A stretch of DNA of 8,684 nucleotides from Candidatus Hydrogenedentota bacterium (lineage in GTDB: Bacteria; Hydrogenedentota; Hydrogenedentia; Hydrogenedentales; CAITNO01), in NCBI GenBank assembly GCA_007118765.1, contig SKQZ01000078.1, positions 1 to 8,684 on the forward strand, in the 5' to 3' direction. Position numbers and translations under genes: made by a program. This document shows, in pieces, positions 1 through 7,400 of the stretch (the first letter of the stretch is position 1; the number at the start of each line of letters is the position of its first letter). The notes under the pieces are model-generated. The model saw only the letters and a list, made by a program, of their open reading frames with translations. It was not told where the DNA came from and ran no database searches.

Positions 1-2
1 AT

Positions 3-77
3 GCCTTGCTGGAACCCAATATTGAGACAATTCGCGCCGGCATGGCCGCCGTGACGAGTGCTGCAACAACAGCATAA
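3..77 (+). CDS. 3' end of an unidentified protein (partial)
   Basis: The third plus-strand frame is open from the window edge to a TAA at 75-77, giving a 24-residue tail that begins ALLEPNIETIRAG and ends in an Ala/Thr-rich stretch. The other two plus frames stop at about 31 and 52. The mix of residues looks like the end of a real alpha/beta enzyme, but it is too short to assign a family. It converges on the minus-strand AraC gene, with 35 bases between the two stop codons and no clear terminator hairpin in that gap. The call rests on an open frame and plausible composition only, so confidence is moderate to low. Confidence 0.4.
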   Translation, partial: ALLEPNIETIRAGMAAVTSAATTA

Positions 78-112
78 ACACATCATTTTACACGGCTTAT
101 ATCGCACCTGCT

Positions 113-1129
113 TTACTTGAGGTCGGTCGTTTTCGGATGTGAACCCTGTGATTCCCCATATCTACGCTGAAAGGTGTGGGGCGACATGCCGCGGTAGCGC
201 TTGAATAGTTTGCAGAAGTGGGCTGAATCGTAGTAGCCCAGTGCATGGGCGACATCGGTGGCTGTGTTATTCGCGTCAAGCAACAGCGAACAGGCCTGTT
301 CGACGCGGCGATGCTGGTAATAGTCCGTGGGTGTTCTGCCGGTCGCCTGCCGAAATATGCGCGCGAAATAATCCCGGGTAAAACCTAACTCGCGCGCGAG
401 TTTGGACACGTCAAACTGCTTCTCCTGCGCAATGCTTTCTTCAATGACCTCAAGAGCCGTCTTTACCTCCTCTTTTACCTCAATTGTTTCGGTCCCCGCC
501 GCATGAACGTATGCACGGTGCAGCAGAAGCATAAGTTTTTCAAGGGTTCTCCTTACCAACACGGCCGAGACATCGTCGCGCGAACGTTCATCGGCAATCG
601 CTTTTAATTCGTACAAACACTGCGCCATGGCGTTCTCATCAAGGTGCCACTCCGGAATATGGGAGCGCGATGTCTCGGAAAAAATCGTGTTGTGGAAGAA
701 CAGCTGGGCCAGTCCCGGCACGGACAGAATCTCGCGGACATCGTAAAACAAATATGATGTGAGGTATGTGCAGTTGATCATCTGCAGATTTGAGATGGCG
801 TCAAAAGAGTGGACATCGTTGGGCGCAACGGCAAGCACAGAGCCTCGGCGAATTGCATGGCTTCCGGTGGTTGTTCGATGTTGTGCGGCGCCCGCAGTAA
901 TCAATGCTATTTCGTGGTGTTCATGATTGTGCGGCATTAGGGTTGTAATGTTTCCGAAGCGATGTAGTTTCCCGCACTGTACCTTGGGCTCAATTGTCTT
1001 GCCTGCGCGTTGTTTTTTGAAATCGGTGTCAAAAATGTAGGTATATACCTGTACGGGGCGGCTGGCGGAGAGTTGCTGGTGGTAGTTGGGTACGGTAAAT
1101 GCGGCCTCAAAGGTGTTGTCCGGTTTCAT
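113..1129 (-). CDS. AraC-family transcriptional regulator with N-terminal cupin domain
   Basis: This is a 338-residue cytoplasmic regulator, a normal length for the family. Residues about 45-160 form a cupin-type ligand-binding/dimerisation domain, with the His-rich strand PHNHEHHE at 66-73 and the G-S-V-L-A-V-A-P-N-D-V-H strand at 96-107. Residues about 222-325 form the AraC DNA-binding domain. Its first helix-turn-helix lies near 240-262 (VSKLARELGFTRDYFARIFR) and its second near 289-311 (ATDVAHALGYYDSAHFCKLF), followed by the signature RGMSPHTFQRRY. The start is supported by a GGAGAG Shine-Dalgarno on the minus strand (plus 1138-1143), 8 bases before the ATG. It is divergent from the pseudopilin-like gene. 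Such regulators usually sense a sugar or related small molecule and act on neighbouring operons; the ligand cannot be read from the sequence. A 9-bp inverted repeat that starts in its own start codon suggests autoregulation. Confidence 0.95.
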   Translation of the reverse strand: MKPDNTFEAAFTVPNYHQQLSASRPVQVYTYIFDTDFKKQRAGKTIEPKVQCGKLHRFGNITTLMPHNHEHHEIALITAGAAQHRTTTGSHAIRRGSVLAVAPNDVHSFDAISNLQMINCTYLTSYLFYDVREILSVPGLAQLFFHNTIFSETSRSHIPEWHLDENAMAQCLYELKAIADERSRDDVSAVLVRRTLEKLMLLLHRAYVHAAGTETIEVKEEVKTALEVIEESIAQEKQFDVSKLARELGFTRDYFARIFRQATGRTPTDYYQHRRVEQACSLLLDANNTATDVAHALGYYDSAHFCKLFKRYRGMSPHTFQRRYGESQGSHPKTTDLK

Positions 1130-1193
1130 ACAAATGGCTCTCCAATAAGCATACTATCATGCCGTGCGTGATTCCCGTATACTACCATTTGTA
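1129..1193. promoter_or_regulatory. Candidate AraC operator pair (9-bp inverted repeat)
   Basis: TACAAATGG at 1129-1137 is repeated as its exact reverse complement, CCATTTGTA, at 1185-1193, so the arms start 56 bases apart. The left arm begins at the last base of the regulator's start codon and runs up to its Shine-Dalgarno; the right arm lies about 90 bases before the pseudopilin-like gene. A TATACT box (1178-1183) sits just before the right arm. A site pair between divergent genes, next to the AraC gene itself, is the arrangement expected for an autoregulated looping operator. Binding by this regulator is an inference, and AraC proteins more often use direct repeats. Confidence 0.35.
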
Positions 1194-1268
1194 CACATGC
1201 AGTAACAATGCGTCTGCGTTTGAATGAACCGGCATTATGGCCAAATGATTCCATTGTCAACGCCTATT

Positions 1269-1275
1269 GAAAGGG
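1269..1275 (+). promoter_or_regulatory. Ribosome binding site deciding the pseudopilin start
   Basis: GAAAGGG lies 8 bases before the ATG at 1284 but only 2 bases before the in-frame ATG at 1278. It therefore favours the 1284 start, which gives the short MNKKG leader typical of type IV prepilin-like proteins. The longer frame starting at 1224 would add 20 residues with no family resemblance. Confidence 0.75.
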
Positions 1276-1283
1276 ACATGGTC

Positions 1284-2237
1284 ATGAATAAGAAAGGTTT
1301 CACGCTCATAGAATTGTTGGTGGTTATCGCCATCATCGGCATCCTTGCAGCCATCCTCCTGCCCGCATTGGCGCGCGCCCGCGAATCGGCACGACGCGCT
1401 TCATGCGCCAACAACCTTCGTCAGCTGGGTCTGGTGCTGAAAATGTATAGTAACGAGGCCCCCGGTGAACGGTTTCCACCTATCCGCCGGAAACGAGGCA
1501 CCGACTGCCGTGACTTGTCGGTGTTTCAATTGCCTGTGCTGTTTGTTCCCTGCGGCATGGCCGTCTACCCTGAGTATCTCACGGATGTGCATATCCTGTT
1601 ATGTCCGTCAGACCCGGATATTATGAAGGTATTGCGCGAGGGCGAATTTCGAGAGGGTGCTCACGGCTTGGACAATCATCCCGACATGCCCATTGCACCC
1701 TGTAAGATATACAACATTTCCTACAATTACTATGGATGGGCCATCATGCCGCAAATGTACGTGCGGGCGCCACACCAAACGAACATGAACACCATGGAAT
1801 TGGAAGATATGGCGTGGGCCTCTGAAGAAGGGTTGCGGGCTATTGGCGGGGCATTGTTCGACATGGTTGACCCTTTCACCGAGGGGAACCGGGACATGAG
1901 TATATGGGAGCGGGATCTCAGGTTTGAACATGAAGACCTCGGCACGACAACCATGCATCGCCTGCGCGAAGGAGTGGAACGCTTTTTCATAACCGACATC
2001 AACAACCCCGGCGCGGGCGCCCATGCACAAAGTACGCTTGCCGTTATGCATGACATGGTCGGCGGCAGCATCACCTATGAAGAATCCACTACCTTTAACC
2101 ATTTGCCGGGCGGCGGCAATGTATTGTACATGGACGGCCATGTCTCCTTTGTACGTTACCCCGGCGACTTTCCTGTCTGTTCGACATGGTCGTACGTCTG
2201 GTCTGATCCCGATGTAATGGTTCAGTACATGAACTAG
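1284..2237 (+). CDS. Prepilin-type N-terminal cleavage/methylation protein with H-x-DG C-terminus
   Basis: This 317-residue protein starts with a class III (type IV prepilin) signal, MNKKG|FTLIE, with cleavage expected after Gly5 by prepilin peptidase, the conserved Glu at mature position 5, and a hydrophobic helix through about residue 29 (LLVVIAIIGILAAILLPALA). It continues into the RARESARRASCANNLRQLGL segment shared by these pseudopilins. Near the C-terminus, His273 is followed after ten residues by Asp284-Gly285 (NHLPGGGNVLYMDGHV), the signature of the prepilin-associated H-X9-DG family with one extra residue. Six Cys (41, 75, 90, 107, 140, 299) could form disulfides outside the cytoplasm. 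These proteins are very abundant in planctomycete- and Lentisphaera-like bacteria, usually as single genes away from a secretion operon, and their role is unsettled; a surface or secretion-linked role is inferred. It is divergent from the AraC gene and probably controlled by it. Confidence 0.93.
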   Translation: MNKKGFTLIELLVVIAIIGILAAILLPALARARESARRASCANNLRQLGLVLKMYSNEAPGERFPPIRRKRGTDCRDLSVFQLPVLFVPCGMAVYPEYLTDVHILLCPSDPDIMKVLREGEFREGAHGLDNHPDMPIAPCKIYNISYNYYGWAIMPQMYVRAPHQTNMNTMELEDMAWASEEGLRAIGGALFDMVDPFTEGNRDMSIWERDLRFEHEDLGTTTMHRLREGVERFFITDINNPGAGAHAQSTLAVMHDMVGGSITYEESTTFNHLPGGGNVLYMDGHVSFVRYPGDFPVCSTWSYVWSDPDVMVQYMN

Positions 2238-2255
2238 TCCGATAATTTCATGCCC

Positions 2256-2297
2256 GCCATGACGAGCGTGGATTGTGCAGGCCAATGCCACGATGGC
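2256..2297 (+). other. Strong imperfect RNA hairpin after the pseudopilin gene
   Basis: Three arm segments pair in order: GCCAT (2256-2260) with ATGGC (2293-2297), CGTGG (2267-2271) with CCACG (2288-2292), and ATTG (2272-2275) with CAAT (2283-2286). This gives 14 base pairs, a 7-base loop, a 6-base bulge on the 5' side and a single G bulge on the 3' side. It begins 18 bases after the pseudopilin stop. There is no T-run after it, so it is not a classical Rho-independent terminator. It could protect the pseudopilin mRNA end or partly block read-through into the SDR gene. Confidence 0.45.
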
Positions 2298-2365
2298 TTG
2301 TATCGGCCACCGGGTATTGTTTGCATCGGTCGATATGAATACGGAAGGGGCGGTTGAAGCGCTCT

Positions 2366-2371
2366 GAGGAG
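2366..2371 (+). promoter_or_regulatory. Ribosome binding site of the SDR gene
   Basis: GAGGAG is followed by TTTT and the ATG at 2376. The 4-base spacing is short, but the match to the Shine-Dalgarno consensus is strong, and it fixes the SDR start. Confidence 0.7.
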
Positions 2372-2375
2372 TTTT

Positions 2376-3257
2376 ATGAATCCCATAGCAGGCAAACGCG
2401 CCGTAATCGTTGGTGCATGCGGCGGCATTGGCCGCGCCGTGACTAGCGCACTGATGGAGGCGGGCGCCCGACTTGTCCTTTGTGACGTCGCTAAAAGCGA
2501 ACTTGAGGGCCTCGTTGCGGACTGTAGCGGGCAGGGCGCAGAAATAACGGCCTGTACTGTGGACATTACGGATCCCCATGCGGTAGCGCATGTTGCCGAA
2601 GAAATAATCGAATCGCACGGGCCGCCCGATATACTTGTGAACTGTGCGGGGGTATACATCTCCGGCGGCATGGCCGATTTGACGTTGCGCGATTGGGACT
2701 GGGTACTTTCCACCAATTTGTTCGGCGTTATACACGTATGCCACGCGTTTGTGCCGGCCATGATAAAGCATGGTGAAGGCGGTGTCATTATAAATCTGGT
2801 ATCCATGTACGGGTATTGGCCGAGTCCGAATGTGATAGGCTATTTGACGTCGAAGTTTGCTCTGTTCGGTTTTTCGGAGGCGCTGCGCGAAGACCTGCGC
2901 CCACACAACATCAATGTGGTCACCCTGTGTCCGGGCATGATTAACACCGGCATTGTCCAAAATATGCGCGTCTGCGACCAATCCGGCCAGGAACCGGAAA
3001 TTCGCACGACTCTGCAACGCATCTATGCGCGACGCAACTACAGCCCGAAACGGGTGGCGCGTGCATTGGTGCGAGCGATAAACGGCAATAAAAAAAGAGT
3101 TTTTGTGTCTCCCGAAGCACACATCATGTATTATATGGAACGCTTTTGTCCGGCTTTGAGTCGCATAATCGCCCGGCGCGTTGCCCGCAGACTTTTTACG
3201 TCTGCATCCGCACACATTAACGCGAGCAACCCGCAGGAAGATGTGCGCAGACCGTGA
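2376..3257 (+). CDS. Short-chain dehydrogenase/reductase (SDR), NAD(P)-dependent
   Basis: This 293-residue cytoplasmic oxidoreductase has the classical SDR motifs. The dinucleotide-binding loop is VGACGGIG (12-19), with Asp37 at the end of the second strand (LCD), which usually favours NAD over NADP. NCAG is at 89-92, the structural Asn114 is in STNLFG, and the catalytic Ser143, Tyr156 and Lys160 (YLTSK) are present, followed by the CPG motif (185-187) and Thr191. All active-site residues are there, so it should be functional on an alcohol/carbonyl pair; the substrate cannot be told. It is about 40 residues longer than a typical 250-residue SDR. The extra C-terminal part (about 245-280) holds aromatic and Arg-rich helices (MYYMERF, SRIIARRVARRLF) that could contact membrane or a partner. 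It is followed after 34 bases by the nucleoside-hydrolase-like gene, so the two are probably one transcript. No export signal is seen. Confidence 0.93.
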   Translation: MNPIAGKRAVIVGACGGIGRAVTSALMEAGARLVLCDVAKSELEGLVADCSGQGAEITACTVDITDPHAVAHVAEEIIESHGPPDILVNCAGVYISGGMADLTLRDWDWVLSTNLFGVIHVCHAFVPAMIKHGEGGVIINLVSMYGYWPSPNVIGYLTSKFALFGFSEALREDLRPHNINVVTLCPGMINTGIVQNMRVCDQSGQEPEIRTTLQRIYARRNYSPKRVARALVRAINGNKKRVFVSPEAHIMYYMERFCPALSRIIARRVARRLFTSASAHINASNPQEDVRRP

Positions 3258-3279
3258 CGGCATGGCACACTTATTTAGC

Positions 3280-3284
3280 AGGAG
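3280..3284 (+). promoter_or_regulatory. Ribosome binding site deciding the nucleoside-hydrolase-like start
   Basis: AGGAG stands 7 bases before the ATG at 3292. A longer open frame starting with TTG at 3181 would overlap the end of the SDR gene and hide the signal peptide, so 3292 is preferred. Confidence 0.8.
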
Positions 3285-3291
3285 TCACCAC

Positions 3292-4320
3292 ATGTTCAAA
3301 TCAGAGGGAATCATCATCATGGCTTTGTTGACCGTTGGCATGGGGATACAATTCGGCGCAACCGCGCTTCCGTCCGTACCGGGGATCATCTTGGACACGG
3401 ATTTTCGTTCCGATGTGGATGACGTTGGCGCTTTGGCAACGCTAAACGCACTCGCCGACAACGGCGCCTGTACATTGTTGGGCGTTGTTGCAAGCCAGAC
3501 CGGGCCACAGGTGGTTGCCGCCATCAATGCCGTCAACACGTGGTACGGTCGCGGCAATGTCCCCATCGGGCTTAGTCCTGTGGATGATCAGCGTTTTCCC
3601 GATCCCTATGCGCCCGAAATAGGCAACCCGGAAAATTTTCCAAGCACACAGTCCAATGCCACTGCGCCTGACAGCACAACATTATATCGTCGGTTGCTGC
3701 ACACGGCGCCGGACAACAGCGTGGTCATTGTCGTGATAGGCGGGCAAACTTGTATCCACCTTCTTTTGCAGTCGGAGGCAGACCACGAGGGGGACGGCGT
3801 TATCAATATCTCCGGACGTGACTTGATAGCCGCAAAGGTGCGCGAGTTGGTGATTATGGGCGGTAATTTTGCGGACGGCGAACACCCGGAACACAATATC
3901 AACCTCGACCGTGAAGCGGCACAAACGGTCGCCGACAGCTGGCCTACGCCAATCGTTTATTCAGGGTTTGAGATAGGCCGCCCCATTCTTACCGGCGGAG
4001 CCGTAACCAACCCCGAGGTCAATCCCGTCGCCCGCGCCTATGAACTGTATCCCGCAGGCGGTGTCGGCGTTATTGCGGCCTCGTCGAGTTACGATCAAAC
4101 CGCCGTGTATTGTGCCGTTTGCGGCGTGAAAGCCAATGGAACCGTGTTGTGGGAGAAAAGCCCGGCGGGACATGTGTCGTTCCCGGACGGCGCAACCCGT
4201 TTTGTGCCAGACCTAGAAGGAACACGCCGGTATCTGATTGCCCGTGCTTCCGACGATATTGTGGCGGAAACAATTGAAGCGTTTATGATTCAACCGCCGG
4301 CGCACAATCAAAAGAATTGA
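3292..4320 (+). CDS. Exported inosine-uridine nucleoside hydrolase-like protein
   Basis: This 342-residue protein starts with a likely Sec signal peptide: a Lys at position 3, a hydrophobic stretch at about 7-22, and a plausible cleavage after GATA (residue 25). The mature part opens with the calcium-binding Asp cluster of the nucleoside hydrolase fold, ILDTDFRSDVDDVGAL (33-48), which has two more residues than the classical DTDPGxDD. Other family landmarks follow: VVASQTGP near 66-72, VIGGQT near 148-153, the MGG/HNINLDREAA region (189-210) matching the usual Asn-bearing strand before the PEAA helix, and SSYDQTAV (265-272) with the C-terminal metal-binding Asp268. Nucleoside hydrolases cleave the N-glycosidic bond of ribonucleosides to base and ribose. 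This divergent exported subgroup may act on another N- or O-glycoside outside the cytoplasm. It is probably co-transcribed with the SDR upstream. Fold confidence is high; substrate is unknown. Confidence 0.88.
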   Translation: MFKSEGIIIMALLTVGMGIQFGATALPSVPGIILDTDFRSDVDDVGALATLNALADNGACTLLGVVASQTGPQVVAAINAVNTWYGRGNVPIGLSPVDDQRFPDPYAPEIGNPENFPSTQSNATAPDSTTLYRRLLHTAPDNSVVIVVIGGQTCIHLLLQSEADHEGDGVINISGRDLIAAKVRELVIMGGNFADGEHPEHNINLDREAAQTVADSWPTPIVYSGFEIGRPILTGGAVTNPEVNPVARAYELYPAGGVGVIAASSSYDQTAVYCAVCGVKANGTVLWEKSPAGHVSFPDGATRFVPDLEGTRRYLIARASDDIVAETIEAFMIQPPAHNQKN

Positions 4321-4490
4321 TTCCTGCGACATTACTCGGGCAAGCGCGTAATCCGGCCCATTCATCTTCGCACACACTGCGCGCTATTCCGTCTGCGGCA
4401 CGACCTTCCCGACACGTTTGACGCCATGGCCCCGCTTGAATTAGTCCCGTGTTTTTTGCGATTGTGTTGCAATCAATAACTGGATACTCC
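4321..4490 (+). other. Spacer before the large GH42-like gene
   Basis: I found no gene in these 170 bases. Near the 5' end a weak ATTAC/GTAAT stem (4331-4351, 12-base loop) is the only terminator-like element. Toward the 3' end TTGCGA (4456-4461), TTGCAA (4467-4472) and GATACT (4483-4488) resemble promoter boxes, but none pair at 16-18 bases, and GATACT is too close to the ATG at 4491. There is no Shine-Dalgarno before 4491 or before the alternative GTG at 4449, so how the large gene is started is unclear. Confidence 0.4.
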
Positions 4491-7400
4491 ATGGTACATC
4501 ATACACAGCTCACAGCAATAAACCACGGGAACTTTGCATGCCCCCGTACGCGCCTTCGCAAAAGCGCCCTGCCCGCGTTTCTGGTGTGCGTCCTCATACT
4601 GTTCGCGCCTGTCGCCCCGTACGCCGAGTTTACCCACACCGTGACGGAGACATCTGTCGGACAGCAGGTGGCATGGGGCAAACCGCTGGCCTCCGGCGCC
4701 ATTCGCAGCGTGTTTATTGCTCCACGGTTTACCCTTGGCGACGTATCGCAGCTCGCGGCACGATTAGATTTGCAATACGAAACTGTTGGCCTTTGGAGCT
4801 CTTATGACATCGGGTATGATCCCATGGCATTTCCAACCCTTCCCGACGGCGGCGGCCGTGACGATACGCTGGAAGGCATCCGTCGAAAACTGGACCGCCG
4901 TCTGGATGTGATTGTGTTGGCCAACTTTAATACGGACATACTGCCAGAAGAACTCTTTTCGACCATACTCGATAAAGTCGCTGGCGGTGTCGGATTGCTT
5001 ATCGTCCACCCGCGCAACAGTCCGGAATCGCCGTTGCATCTTATTCTGGAGGCTCTTGAGCCCGCCGAAGAGACGCTGCCCATCTGGCATGGCATCGGCG
5101 CCTGTGCCTTTCCGGGCGGCGGCGGCGCCGAGGGACTCGGCCAAGTGCTGACCCATGGCGACGGACGCATCGTCGTGCTGGAGTACTTGGGTGACCCGCC
5201 AGCGAACCACTGCCTGATACAAGCGCCTGCTGATCCGCTGGCCATGGATGTGTTTTACGAAGACAATGCCTATTCGCTGGTGGCACGCGCTTTGTGCGCG
5301 GCGGCAAATCGGCTTCCAGACACCCGTATCGCCGCCGTTCATGACGTGGCGCCGACCGGACCTGAGGCGGACCAGATACCACCCGATTTTCTACCGGAGT
5401 TTGTCGAGGCCATGCGTGATTCGGTGGTGGCACAACCGGCGCGTCCTTTTCAAATAGCGCTGAACCAACCCGCCGACAGACGCTATAACATCAGCGCCCA
5501 GCTGCGGCGCACCGACAGCGATGTACGCATTGTCTGGCATGATCCCGAAGTGCTCCCGCGGGGCGCCGACAGACATCAGTTTGAAATTCCGGTGGGACCG
5601 GGCGCGTACACGGTGGATGTGTGGTTGCGCACCCGATCCGGCATTGTAGACTGGCATTCCACTGATTTTGTTCTACCCGGCTGGCCGGAGTTTCAAAATC
5701 TCACCCTTGAAAAGACTTGGCTCCATCCCAACGATTCTTTGGAGATCTCCGCAGATGTGCGCCCGGTGCTGAACCATACCCGTTATGGCGCGATTTATGC
5801 CCGTGCAACCGATGGATACGGCAGGGTGGTGAGTGAGGCAACGACCCGGTTTTCCCACCACGGCGGCAACACGAAGCTACGTCTTCATTTTTCGGATCTG
5901 CTGTCGCCATTGATACGACTTGAGGTCTATGCGGTGGAAGGCGCTGAGCGCGCGTTCTCTGAGTGGGAATTGCACAGCGCCTACCGTGAAACACGGTATT
6001 TGAGCGTCCGCCAACGGCACAGTCCCGATAGTTTGGAAGTGGTTGTTTCAGACAGCGCCGCGACAAATTACAATGCCCTTCATTATTGGCGCAACCTTGC
6101 CAATATCGGCGTCGGGTGGCTACACGCACCCGCGGGCGAAGCGACCATTGTACATGCGGCAAAACAACAGCTGCGGCTAATCCCGCAGGTGGACAATGCG
6201 CTCCCGCAGGAAATGCGCCATGTCATACTGCGCGAACCCTGTCTGACCGACCCGGAGTTTCGAAGCAGAAACCATGACGATATCCGCGACAGAACCCTGC
6301 GCCACTGGGCGGGCGCATTCGGCTACTATTCCATTGGCGACGGCAACAGGATGAATATCGCGTCACACCGGGCCTGCCAGTGCCGACACTGTCTTATTCA
6401 ATTCCAGCGCACCTTGGAGCAGCACTACGAAAGCGTGACCGCATTGAATGACGCTTGGCAGCAATCCTTTCCTGCATGGGATTTTGTGGAATTGCCTGAT
6501 GACTTTGGGATGGGCCGGGAGACCATGGCGGCCCCGTGGGTGGACTTCAGGCGTTACACGGACAACGCATTTGCGGATTATCATCGCTGGGCACGGCACA
6601 CCGTAACACAGGCAGTTCCGGATGCCCGCGTGGGGGCGAGATTTCTTTCCGACGCCCAACCGGCGCATGGCTATTACTGGCCCGCCTTGTTTGAGACGCT
6701 TGATTTTGGTGCAATGCCCTATTCCACAGTAGCGATGGCCAGAACACGCAGTTACAGCGAGGCCGATTCCTTGTCTGGCGTATCCGTGGACAACAAATAC
6801 GCGCTGGACGCTGACAACATGTATGCGTGGTTGCCTTGGCGACTGGCCGTGGAAGGTTTACGCACTCTATGGCTTGGCACACCTTATGGCGACAGGCATC
6901 ATCCTGCGCCGGATGCCTGGTTAAGCCCTGACGGCAACGCCACTCATACGCTTGAGATTCTGATGACTGCGGTGAAGCAACTTCGCGACAGTGTCGGGCC
7001 ACTTCTATATGCCGCCCAACAAGACACCCCGACCATTGCAGTTTACGACAGCCATGCGTCCCGTCATCTGGCCGACGTTGAGACTGTCTATGAAGCGACG
7101 TTGTCCGATTCACAGCAGGCCATCGTGGACATGCTCCAACTGATGGGGTACTCCTATGCCTTTGTTGATAGGACTGCGTTACTGGATACCGCATCCCTTT
7201 CGTATCCGGCCCTTGTACTTCCCATGACGCGTGCGCTGGACGAGGAAGAGGCGGCGGCGCTTTATCGCTATACAACAACGGGCGGCGCATTGGTAGCCGA
7301 CGTGTTTCCAGGTGATTGCGACCTTCATGGACGCCCACACAATACCCCGCCGCTGGCAGAACTGTTTGGCGTAGGCGTTGCAGATGACACGCGTGTGCTT

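Noticed and set aside
1147..1183. Promoter for the AraC gene or for the pseudopilin from TAGTAT/TATACT boxes
   Set aside because: GTATAC is self-complementary, so strand is ambiguous, and no acceptable -35 box stands at 16-18 bases on either strand.
1608..3263. 551-residue open frame on the minus strand
   Set aside because: It lies opposite the pseudopilin and SDR genes, both with clear motifs, and its sequence is low in pattern and rich in His/Arg as expected of a shadow frame.
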